Shown here: positions 43,431-53,384 of the stretch, one piece after another | Numbering within the stretch: position 1 is the first letter of the stretch | Layout of the letters: each line of letters begins with the position of its first letter | DNA from: Amorphophallus konjac | Taxonomy: Eukaryota; Streptophyta; Magnoliopsida; Alismatales; Araceae | Assembly (NCBI GenBank): GCA_022559845.1 | Contig: CM040121.1 | Location: 347,670,243 to 347,734,242, forward strand | Length of the DNA stretch: 64,000 nucleotides | Reading direction: 5' to 3' | The notes under the pieces: generated by a model | Told to the model about the DNA's origin: nothing | Seen by the model: only the letters and a program-made list of their open reading frames with translations | Databases searched by the model: none | Made by a program: the position numbers and the translations under genes

Positions 43431-43790
43431 AGGTCTACGCTAGTTGTATGACATAGTCCATGCTAGTCTTTCCTGCATCTGTGCACATACATAGACATGT
43501 TAATTGTCTAAGTCCATAATACGTGATTGACACTGTGTTCGTTAAAATGACAGGTGAGACTTATGATCAAACACCTGACGCGTGTCCCAACTACCTACGA
43601 ACTCTAAGTCACGAGCAACTAAAGTACCAGGATAAAAGGCACATGATCCAAGGCAAAAGGTGAAGCGTTATGTTTGTGACACGTGGAAAGCAACATAATC
43701 AAGATGCTTCCACGTGGCCATCCCAAGCTCAGATCTGAACAAACTTTTGGGAGAGAAACGTGGTTTCCATGCGCCCATCATCTTCTGCAT

Positions 43791-43797
43791 TATAAAA
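43791..43797 (+). promoter_or_regulatory. TATA box, copia-2 LTR
   Basis: TATAAAA in CTGCATTATAAAAAGGGG, 1.24 kb into the LTR and about 360 bp after the repeat array. Confidence 0.75.
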
Positions 43798-44820
43798 AGG
43801 GGCAGATCACCCATTGTCGAAGAATAAGACAGAGAACAAGACACTGAGCATACACAGAAGCATATACAGAGAGGATTGCAGTAGCCAAGTCAAGAGGACG
43901 TTCCAGCAAGATCGAGAGAGAGAGAAATCAGAGAAGAAGAGGAGCCTTGAGAGAGCTTTGAGAGAGATTTGAGATAGATTTGAGAGAAGAGCTTAGAGTC
44001 ATTTGAAGGGTGTGAGTCAGAGTTTCTGTGAGTCATTGTTTCTGGCTTCTTGGTACAATGCCAGAGCCGATCTACTCTCTGTAAGAGCTACATATTGTTT
44101 TACTATTTTCTATTTTTATGTTGCTTTTGTTTTTCAATTTCGAACTCTTGTTATAGCAAGCCGTGAGTCAGCGATGGGTAAGCTATAATCCCCAGCGGTA
44201 GAGGAGGATTCCTCTGGTAGCTTAAGTTGTAAGGCTCAGCGTGTGTTGAGAAGTTTTTTCTCGAAGCTGTGGATCAGTAGATTGGAAGCTGTGAATCAGC
44301 AGTCAAGCCACACTTGGATTAAGTGTGGGGTGGACATAGATCTCTGTCGGAGATCGAACCACCTAAAATTCGTGTGTCCATGCTTGATGGTTTGTGATTG
44401 TTGAATTTACATATTTGGCTGATATCCTGTTTTGTTTGAGTGATATATTGCGTACTCTAGAGAGTAGAGAAGGTATATCAAAAGGTAATGCTCGAAGGAT
44501 AAGTTAGGCTTATCTGAAAAGTGGTTTATCTTGTGTGAGGACAATCGTTGAGTTCAACCTCCGCCAAGTACCTCTTCACACTCCATATCTCTGGAATTTA
44601 GTTCTGCTGCTCCTGTGTTTCATCTGTCGATTTGAATTTACTCATTCTATCTGTTAATATCACTTGACTAAGTCTTTTGTCAATTCAGTGGCTCTAGTGA
44701 CTCTGTGTCTAAATTGGTGGTCTTGATTAAGCAACTTTTAATTCCGCATTTTATCTGCTTAATCTTAGTTTAAAATTTTGGGGAGATCTATTCACCCCCT
44801 CTCTAGATCCATATCACAAC

Positions 44821-45045
44821 GGGCAATTCGATGATCTCCACTCCCACAACGAATGCACTTCCCCAGCTTCCTCCAGCAATCTTCCGATCGATGCCCACCT
44901 TTATGACAATGCTCACACTTTTCATTAACAGGAATAATCTGCTAGTCTCCCTTCTTAATCTTCTTGTCCTTTTGAGACCCATTGCCTCCATTCTATCTCT
45001 CTCTAAAAAATACTTCTCGTTGAAATGCTCTAGGAAACCGTTTGA
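44821..45045 (-). pseudogene. Gypsy gag fragment with zinc knuckles
   Basis: Minus strand: EHFNEKYFLERDRMEAMG, an internal gap, then VNEKCEHCHKGGHRSEDCWR and KCIRCGSGDHRI, a Tekay-like gag tail similar to 57340-57440. Cut on the left by the copia-2 LTR. Confidence 0.7.
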
Positions 45046-45315
45046 GACATGCGGCACCCGCTGCTGCGTTGAAGCCTCCTTCATGCATTGACCTGCCACC
45101 ACGTGAAGGGCCTCCCATCTCCTCCGCGTGCGCCCGCCATGTGCCAGCCTCCCTGCCACGTGTTTGAAGCCTGTCGTTGACTGTTCCCACGTGAAGCCCG
45201 CGTCCTGGCCACCTGAAGCTTGCCTGTTCACGCACGCCAATGTGAAGCCCGCCGAAGCCTTGTCACCTGTGCCGTTCGCCGCGGTGCGCCCGCGTGTGCC
45301 GACGTTGCGATATTA
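45046..45315. repeat. Degenerate CCACGTGAAGCC repeats
   Basis: Five or six imperfect copies of CCACGTGAAGCCCGC at irregular 30-45 bp spacing, several with a CACGTG core. GC-rich, no credible gene. Confidence 0.5.
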
Positions 45316-45317
45316 TT

Positions 45318-45348
<31 letters not shown>

Positions 45349-45390
45349 ATTACATATGAATATATATATATATTTATATCTATTGAAAGC
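45316..45390. repeat. TA-rich microsatellite
   Basis: Interrupted (TA)n and (TATG)n runs. Confidence 0.8.
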
Positions 45391-45900
45391 CATTTATTTT
45401 TTATTCTTTTTTTTCTTTTAACAAGACCATGGGCCTTTGGTGGTGTGAATGGGCTTTGGCCCATTTGTCTTCTTATATATTTTTTCTTTTCATTCTTCTT
45501 GTTGTCTTTTTTCTTTGTGCGTACAAAATAGTATCAAAATTTAATTAAATCTAACAATTAAACATTTTGATCTGAAATTGAGATTAAGTGTGACAAGTGC
45601 ATATTGATGAATATTAAAGCTCATAAAAAGAGTCTATAACATAAATTAACATTTAAAAATGCACACTCATCAGTAAACTTCCCTGGCGTTCACCATCCCA
45701 TTTCATTCTGAATATGCACACACTGCGTAGAAGTGGTAGACGTGGTCGGAATGGCAAGCACATTTACAGTGCCTACAACCCTTTGGCGACCACGGTGGGG
45801 CTGGCTACTGCTCACTGTGAGTCCATAGTACTGAAAGTCCAAAAATGCAGAAGTTTGTTTAGTTTAATTAGTCATTTCTGTTCATGCCTTAACTTTAGTG
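45391..45900. other. AT-rich intergenic DNA
   Basis: T-rich tracts and no recognisable coding or structural feature. Confidence 0.5.
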
Positions 45901-45904
45901 TAAC

Positions 45905-46145
45905 TGCATCTGAAGGTAGGAGACGGCCATACTTCAGGCCACTTAAACCTGTAGGCGGCCCAATCAGTGGCCGCCTTCTTTCCCTGTGAGCTGCCAAGAC
46001 TTTGGCCACCTAAGCTTCTTGACGGCCCAGTCCCTGGCCGCCTTGTTTACTATAAACAACACATACAATGGCCGCCTAGCCATTGAGGACGGCCATCGTC
46101 CTGGCCTCCTAGGCCCTAGATGGCCAGCCTTCTGGCCACCTCCTG
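45905..46145. repeat. GGCCGCC/GGCGGCC repeat cluster
   Basis: Eight or more copies of GGCC(G/A)CC and its inverse, about 40-50 bp apart (for example TGGCCGCCTTCTTTCCCTG and TGGCCGCCTTGTTTAC), able to pair with each other. Confidence 0.6.
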
Positions 46146-46900
46146 CCCAATTTTTTCATTCCGTTCTTCTTTTGTTCTGTTCTAATTGTTTTGTTATTTG
46201 CTTGCTATTCTAGCTACTGTTACAGGTTCGAATACGGGGTTGGGCTTAGGCAGAGCCGGCATCACACTGTTAGGAACACCATCTCTTTGGAGACGGGCCC
46301 TTCACCTAGGGTTCCCACTCGGGTGTAACCGGTCTGTTCCATTCGAGAACCTCCATAAGTCCTCGCGAACCGTGGGTTCCCACATGGTCGCCGGGTAGGT
46401 TGTACCAATGGAGTCCCCATAGAATCCCTGTGGGTTGAGTGAGGATCTTGCTTAGGTTCCCCAGACCAAGCCTTTGCCTTAGAACTCTATGTCGTTCTCC
46501 TGAGAGAACCTTCAAAAAAAAAAATATAAATATAAAAAAAATCAAAAAATAAATCAAGGTAAAAAAAAGTTAAAACTTTGGGTCGTTGCTATGAAAATTG
46601 TGGTTGGTCTTAGAAATCATAATCCTCTCAATAATTGGCTTAATTCCAAAGTTGAACTTTAAAATTGGGTAGGATTGTTTGATTAATGGAACACGTGTTT
46701 TCAAACCCCTGCTACGAGGAAGAATTCCTTCCCCAAAGTGATTCTGAACTGCGAACGAACCCTCTATTTGGGATAGAGGATAGTCACCCAAGTTTCTTCA
46801 TAGCATGTTTTCGACTTCCGCTAACGAGGCCGTCCATGTGGACTCAGCCTGATCTCATATTGACCAAGATCAGGCTAGTCTTAAGCCCCCAACACTGTCG
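46146..46900 (+). other. Leader-like DNA before the Ogre-like gag
   Basis: No gene. It includes an A-rich tract at 46510-46570. It may be LTR or 5' leader of the element that follows, but I found no second LTR copy. Confidence 0.35.
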
Positions 46901-46909
46901 CCTTGCGAG

Positions 46910-48490
46910 GACCAAGAGCTAATCAACATTCTATCCTACTATGCTCCCGAAGATCTGGTCACCATGGCATCCCGAGGGAAAGTTCCAGGTATCCCCCAAT
47001 TCACCCCTCATTTCACACCATAAAGGGTTCAAACCCTATTTCAAGGGTCCTCTAGTCAGCCCGTTCATGATGTTCCACCTCACTTCAGCTACCATGTTGC
47101 TCCTCAAGGGGTCGCTCAACCCCCAATCCAGCTAGTCACAACCACTCCCCCGAGAGGGATTGATCCGATCTCCAAATAGGATATTCAAAGCTATATCCGG
47201 CAAGTGATTGCCAAGAGCATGCCAGCTGCTCATCCCCACTCACTACCCCAATACTGCAAACTTCCCAACGCATACTTTTTGCCCAGGTTTAAAGCTCCAA
47301 AATATCGAAAGTACGGTGGTACTACTGATCCACACCATCATCTCTCGGGTTTCCTCATGGATTCCTACCAATTGTTGTACGATTGACTCCTGCTGGTCCA
47401 CTTGTTCCAAAAGTCCCTTGAGGGCAAGGCCTTGCACTGGTTTTCCTCTCTCCCGATTGTCAACCTCATCAACTACAACATCATCTACGAGCGGTACCTT
47501 GCTCACTTCGGACACATGTCCAGCGTAGCTCCTACTCTCTTCGATCTGGTCATGTAAAAGATGAAGCCTGATGAGGAATTCATCCAGTTCGTGAACTATT
47601 GGAGAATTATGGCCTCTCAGGCGGAGGTGGTAATTCCTGAGTCTCAAGCGGTCACCATGCTGGTGATCAACACTACTCTGTAGCGTAGGGCAATCCTCAT
47701 GCTCAATTAGCTCTACACCTTCCCATAGCTGTACAATAGAGCTTGGATTGTCCAGGCTCACATGAATGATGCCACCATATCGCCTTTCTTCGAGACCCGC
47801 GCTAGGGGTTGGAAAGCTCCAGCCGCTCCCACCAATTAGGGAGTCACCATGAATGAGCAAGTGAATGCTCTCGACCCTCCTTTTAGGTATAATAGCCGCC
47901 AAGTTCCTTAATCCAATTAGGCCGGACCTAATCAGGCGCATGCTAGTCCTAAGTCATCCTCCAACGTTCCTCCACCGCAAAGCTATGCACGGGCTAGTCC
48001 TAGATGAGCCTCATACCCGCCATTTCCCAAATCACTATGCGATATCTTCTTCACCCTCATGGCATCCGAAGCTATTCAGCTCCCTCCTCAGAAGGATTGG
48101 GTTGACCCCAACGTAGACACTTCCAAGTACTGCCCATACCACTGCCCTTCCAAGCATGACAATTATAACGGCTTCCAATTCTGGGACTGCGTGCACAACA
48201 TGAACAATAAGGGTAGGATCAATTGGGCCCACGTCAAGCTCGCCATTACTAACCTCAAGAAGCCCAACTGAGATCTAGGCATTGTTCACAATCCTTTACC
48301 CACTTATCAACCCAACAAAGATCCATCAAGCTCCAAACAACATCAGAGGGTGAATATCGTCATAGGCCTGGAACTGTGCATTATTGAGAGAGCCCAGATG
48401 TGGGGCATAGAAGGGTCTCCTGAATGGCAAAGTCACTTCAAGGTAGAGGTTGAGGAGCCTTAGTCCGATGTCAACACCATCTCGCAAGGA
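46910..48490 (+). pseudogene. Ogre/Tat-like gag
   Basis: Begins around ELINILSYYAPEDLVTMASRG. The core reads LPRFKAPKYRKYGGTTDPHH, LEGKALHWFSSLP, YERYLAHFGHMSSVAPTLFD and MKPDEEFIQFVNYW. A YCPYHCPSKHDNYNGFQFWD zinc-like block follows at about 48130. At least six stops, several at former CAG or CGA codons. Confidence 0.75.
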
Positions 48491-48999
48491 TCCCAACTTT
48501 AGGCATTGATCACACCCCCGTCTCACTCATCGATGCCTCAACCAAGGACTAATCACGGTCCTCTTACCCTGATAACACCCCCGCAATCCTCAATTCAAGA
48601 GCCAACATTCCCTAAGAGAATAGCGATCGAGCAAGAGTGCCCTTTAGTCTTTCTAAAACCCCCACAACCTAAAGTGGCTTCTCCCCCTCTTCCTACTACC
48701 CCGAGTGAAGAGTCAGCTTCCCTCTCATTCATATTCGGGTCCCCCCCTCTGTAACTCATCCGACCAAAACCGCACCAAATGGAGGTCCCAAAAGAAGTCT
48801 CTCTCAACGTTGCTCTCTGGAACTAGATCATCCCACCATCTCAAAGGCAACCTCAGCTCGATGAGGGGGCAAATTCCCAAGCTCCTCGGGCGGAGTACGA
48901 TATTCTTCAGCACCTTGATTAGACCCCAGGTAAGGTCTCCATTCTGGAGCTCATCAAAAGGTTCCCGTCTCATTAATCCACCCTTCTCCAGCTTCTACA

Positions 49000-49510
49000 A
49001 AGGATAGCCATCAATGAGGACCTCCTAGATAGCGACATGTCTGATGCTATCTTGGCCATGACTCAAGGTCCTTTCATCTCTTTCTTCGACAAGGACTTGG
49101 CTCCGCCCAAGAGTAGGTCACTCCCGTTGTGTCTCACAGTCACCCTCAATGGGGTCAGCGTCGACTCCACCCTAATTTACATGGGAGCATCAATCAATGT
49201 GTGTCCCATGAAGAGTATTGAAAAGATTTGGGTTACGAGAAGAAAACCTAGAGGAGGTGTGCACCACAATCTCCACAGATGACAACTTTAGAAGGTGTGC
49301 AAAAGGAAAGGTAACCCTACAGCTCCGTGTTGGTCCCGTGGTCATGTCCTTGGACTTCTTCGTCATCGATGTTGACCCGACATACAAGGCCATCCTGGGG
49401 TGACCCTGGATTGAACAGACTTTAGGGATTCCATCCACCGCCCATCAATGCTTTAAACTCCCCTATAACGGGAGGGTGATAAAGATCAAGGGCATCCTAC
49501 TAGTGGAAAC
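49000..49510 (+). pseudogene. Ogre/Tat-like protease
   Basis: LPLCLTVTLNGVSVDSTLIY then MGASINVCPM: the usual D-T-G-A active site reads Y-M-G-A, so the catalytic Asp is lost. MSLDFFVIDVDPTYKAILG and a stop in place of the next codon follow. Confidence 0.75.
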
Positions 49511-49736
49511 TCTCAATGCCATCACCTTGAAGCAAATCCCGTTCATGACCATCCCAGACAAATGAAAGAAACCTATCCTCTATATAACGGGTGCCATAGG
49601 ACCGACAACCCTTTGCCAACCAAGCCACTCCGCCCTTCCTAGACCAATCAGTTACATTAACATTCCACTAGGAAAGGGATGGGAGATAATGACTAAAATG
49701 GATTTCGTGATGGGTAGAGACTTAGGCCAAATAGAG

Positions 49737-49862
49737 TAGGGTCCCACTCGGAGACGTAGGCTCAAAGTCTCCGAAAGTTGGACAGGTTTAGGGTTCACGA
49801 GTAGGGTCCCACTCAGAGATGTAGGCTCAAACTCTCCAAAGGTCAAACAGGTTTGGGGTTCT
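49737..49862 (+). repeat. Tandem duplication of about 64 bp
   Basis: Two copies beginning AGGGTCCCACTC(G/A)GAGA, 49737-49800 and 49801-49862, with a handful of differences. Confidence 0.75.
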
Positions 49863-49949
49863 CAACTAAACAAGCATCTAAAATTACCCAAGCTAGGGGC
49901 AGGCTCTATGATTACTTTGTAAAAGGTCCAATGCATCCTGGGACTCGGG

Positions 49950-50864
49950 ATGCATGAGCTTGCTGAAGGTCGCAAGGTCAGAGAAAAAGAAATCCAACAA
50001 GATCACTCACTCGAGGATTACTTCAGGCTGCTTTCTCTGTTTCATCTCGATGAACCTCTTGACGGCACTCCTCCTGTGGGCGTGTTCTTAGCTTTAGACA
50101 AGCCGGCACCTGTCTTCTATATCTCATATCTTTTTCACCTCCCTTTTCCCCCGCCTCTCACCTACTCGGTCATGGAACAACTAGCATACGATGTCTTCGC
50201 TCTTAGCCATGACCACCAAAAAAAAACATCAATCTGGAAAGGTGGGTTTGTGAGCTCACTATCGAAGAAACCTCCTCCCTGGAGTCAGGATCCCTCGACC
50301 AAGGGTCGACACTTTCCACCTTGAACTCTATCTCTTGCACTCCTCTTGTACATAGTAATATTGGATCGAGTCTAGGTTTAGAAGAGTCGTGTTCTTCCAT
50401 GTCAAAGAAAGCTAGGAGTAGACACATTCCCGCCCGCTACATCAGTAAGCTGGAGGAGAGATGCACCCAGCTATGTCAAGTCTCCAATTTTATGTCGACT
50501 CCCATTCCGCTAGGGCCAGACGATGTAGAAGGGTCTCCGCTAGAAGATGATTTAAGGGTCTACATTCTGGAAGAGGATGGTGAAGAAGGAGTTGAAGAAA
50601 GCTAGTTAGAGGATAGCACTAATCACATAGCTCCCATTGTTGACGGGACAAAAAGGTTTGATGAACCTACCACTGCAGTTGATGAATCAACTAAGGTAGT
50701 CAACCTCGGCACCGAGGATAACCCGAAGATCATTTTGATAAGTGCCATTTTGAGGAAAGAGGAAGAGGCTGCCATTGTGGCGGTGCTGAAAGAATTCCCT
50801 GATACGTTCACTTGGTCCTATGAGTATATGCCGGGCTTAGATCCCTCGTTAGTAGAGCATCCGT
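49950..50864 (+). pseudogene. Ogre/Tat-like protease-RT linker and RT start
   Basis: An acidic linker (EGSPLEDDLRVYILEED) followed by IILISAILRKEEEAAIVAVL and DTFTWSYEYMPGLDPSLVEH, the standard start of Tat/Athila RT. It ends at the copia-3 LTR. Confidence 0.75.
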
Positions 50865-51149
50865 TGTGCTATGTGTGTGATTTTGATGACAATAAAACTT
50901 TACGTATGTGTCTATTTTTGATGACAACATAATTTCATGTATGTTTAAGAAAGTCAAGATGTGATGCATGTGTGAATGAATGAAAGAATGCATATTTGCA
51001 TATGTATGTGAATGTGAATGGATGTGGAAACTTGTCTCTAAGTTCTAATCAGATTCAATGAAATCTAGAAATGTCAAAGATTTACATCTAAGGTATGTTG
51101 AATCTATTGGATTCAATACATGCTAATCTGGGTTTAATTCTGCATGTTT

Positions 51150-51880
51150 GAGGTGGGCCGGTCGTCCGATAGAAAGGGTCTGGTCGACCGAATCTCCCAA
51201 AAATAAAAGACTAAAAAAGTTACTAGGTTAGGTTGACTAATGATTGAGTTCGGTTGATCGACTGGGAGTTTGACCAACTTGTGAAGAAAGGGCCACATAC
51301 TTAGTGTTTAAAGTCAACTGATATAAGTCCAAGGCGACAGACAAAAGAGCTAAGTCAACTTAAGTAGTGAGCATGCTGAAGAAATTGAGGGCTGGCCAGT
51401 TAGTCAACTGACAAAGGCAATGTCAGTCGATTGAGTTCCAACTCAGTTGATAGATGTGCCAAGAAGTCGACAGATATTCACGAAGCCATGCAACGTGAGT
51501 CGATAGAAGAAGAAAGTCAGTCGACAAATGTTTAGAATTTAAGTCGACTCAGGCAGAAAGCAAATTGACTCAGTGCCTCTTCCAGAACCAAAATAGTAAC
51601 AGCAAACAGTTAGTGAGTCGACCTACTTCATCGGTGTGTTGACCTACTTGGTCGCACAGGAGCAGTACACCAACGAGCGACAAGTCGACTTGTCCTTAGT
51701 ATCAAGTCGACTCAAATTCTCCATTCAGGGTAGAGACTTCCGATGACCCACTAAGCAAGTTGACTCAAGCTCAATACTAAGTTGACTTACAGTCTTCCAG
51801 AAGCTTGGATATTGCAAGGTTGAAAGAACAAGTCGACTTAGTATATACACCAAGTCGACACATCATGGCAGCAGTAAGTT
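51150..51880. repeat. Copia-3 U3 array of AAGTCGACT motifs
   Basis: More than 20 copies of AGTCGACT, AGTCAACT and GGTCGACC variants, irregularly spaced, all upstream of the TATA box. Confidence 0.8.
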
Positions 51881-52037
51881 GTGAACTTAATGTGGGTCCC
51901 TCCTGGGCACATGGTCCAAGGACCAATCATTGCACGTGATCTGAGGATCATTATACCTCATTTTTGAAGACTTCTAATGGACTAGATGGCCCAGATTGCA
52001 TCCTCCAAGATCAAAGGATCAGATTTACCCTTCCTTC

Positions 52038-52044
52038 TATAAAT
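52038..52044 (+). promoter_or_regulatory. TATA box, copia-3 LTR
   Basis: TATAAAT about 1.17 kb into the LTR, 160 bp after the repeat array. Confidence 0.65.
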
Positions 52045-53060
52045 ATGAAATGATTGCCTTCTGTGAAAAATGGCCGAGCAGAATTTTGCATAGAGAAAAG
52101 ATTAGCTCATCCCAGAGAAAAAGAAAGAAAGGAGGAAAGAGAGTGAGCTTGGAGGGCAGCTATCGAAAGAGGGAAGCTGTCCAGAGAGTAATCTACAGAG
52201 AGCCACCTCGAGATCAGAGAGAAGAAAAAGAAAGAGAGAAAGAAAAAGAAAGCAAGAAAGAGAGAAAAAGATCTGAGCGTTGTTAATTTGAATTCTGTTG
52301 AGAAAGAGAGGAAAAGGCTGAGGAGCAGCTATAGTGCATATTGAGGCTCTTAGAATTATTTCCAGAGATTCATTATTTTTCAATTCTTGTTTATGTTATT
52401 TCTTATTCATGTTTTCCTTCCATTTCTTCTGTATTCTGTGTCTGATAGTGCTCTGTTGCACGAATCAGAGGTGTGAACAGCAGGTGTTCACGGTCTTGCT
52501 CTAGCTGACCATGGCATGAGGAGTGTGCTCCTCATGTGCTGCTGTAAGCAGTGTTTCTGATCATACTAGATTGCATAATCAGAGTTGTGTACAACGGATT
52601 GTTGTGCACTGTTGCACTCAGATTGGTTAGAGTGTGTGAGGAGGTTTCCTCAGTCAAGCTGTGTAATCAACTGTTGTAGCGGATTTTTCCGCAGTTTCTT
52701 GTGCAAGGTAAGCCTCACCTTGATCAGGTGGGGGGTGGACGTAGGTTTCTGGGTAGCAACCGGACCACCTTAAAAAGCTCTGCGCATTGTGATTTGTGCT
52801 GTGTGTTTGATCCATTTCTTCGACTTTCATTCTCCAAATATCTCTTGAAATCTGCTCACCTAGTCTATTACTCAATACACAAGCTCGTTGGGCAAGTGTT
52901 TGTGAAGTGTTTTCTATTAATCCAATTACTTTCTCTGTTCATAGTCTGCTCAATTTAACCTTCCGCCAAGTGTTCGCTGGAATTTCAATTTTAATAGGTC
53001 AATTAGAGGGGCTGATCTATTCACCCCCCCCTCTAGATCCGCCTTGCACTACTTAATAGT

Positions 53061-53072
53061 TGGTTTCTGAGC
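53061..53072 (+). promoter_or_regulatory. Copia-3 primer-binding site, degenerate
   Basis: TGGTTTCTGAGC, two changes from the iMet site TGGTATCAGAGC. Confidence 0.6.
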
Positions 53073-53132
53073 TGGTCTCTGTCATACCCAGATCCAACAA
53101 TCTGCAGAGAAGATCCTGGTGCATCTACTATC

Positions 53133-53384
53133 ATGAGTTCTTTCGCTGTACCGGTTTCAATCATTTCTCCATCGATTTTTGATGGTTCTAATTTCACCAT
53201 CTGATTGGGAAAAATGTGTAAGCTTATAAACTCGTATGATCGTAAGTTCTGGAGGCATATTACGAATGCTCCTTTTAGCTTTCCTCGGGATAAATCAAAA
53301 TGGACTGCTGATCACAAGTCCAAACATTGTAATAATCTTGAAGTTTTAAATATGTTGAAAGCTACAGTAGATCTATAGCAACTC
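53133..53384 (+). pseudogene. Copia-3 gag N-terminus
   Basis: MSSFAVPVSIISPSIFDGSN, then a stop where a Trp is expected (YxxW position), FWRHITNAPFSFPRDKSKWT and NNLEVLNMLKATV. This is the start of a Copia gag, cut near 53384 by Tekay sequence. Confidence 0.65.

Larger units (their letters stand above)
42553..44820 (+). repeat. Copia-2 3' LTR (SIRE-type)
   Basis: About 2268 bp from TGTTGGGTCTCC to ATATCACAAC; the final A expected at the tip is absent. TATA is at 43791-43797 (TATAAAAAGG). The 3' part has the ATCTATTCACCCCCTCTCTAGATC block typical of this lineage. U3 carries a 31-bp repeat array. Confidence 0.85.
46900..50864 (+). mobile_element. Decayed Ogre/Tat-like Gypsy, gag to start of RT
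   Basis: Plus-strand coding remains with many stops, cut by the copia-3 LTR inside RT after MPGLDPSLVEHPL. It is a different family from the minus-strand Tat copies. Confidence 0.75.
50865..53058 (+). repeat. Copia-3 5' LTR (SIRE-type)
   Basis: About 2.19 kb; the left boundary is uncertain by a few bases. TATA is at 52038-52044 (TATAAAT). It has a purine-rich GAAAAAGAAAG tract at 52220-52280 and ends with the GATCTATTCACCCCCCCC block shared with copia-1 and copia-2. Confidence 0.75.

Noticed and set aside
46220..46235. GGTTCGAATAC, like a tRNA B box
   Set aside because: No A box, no acceptor stem and no cloverleaf around it.
52100..52290. Lys/Glu-rich ORF in the copia-3 LTR
   Set aside because: It comes from a GAAAGA purine tract in R/U5 and has no domain.
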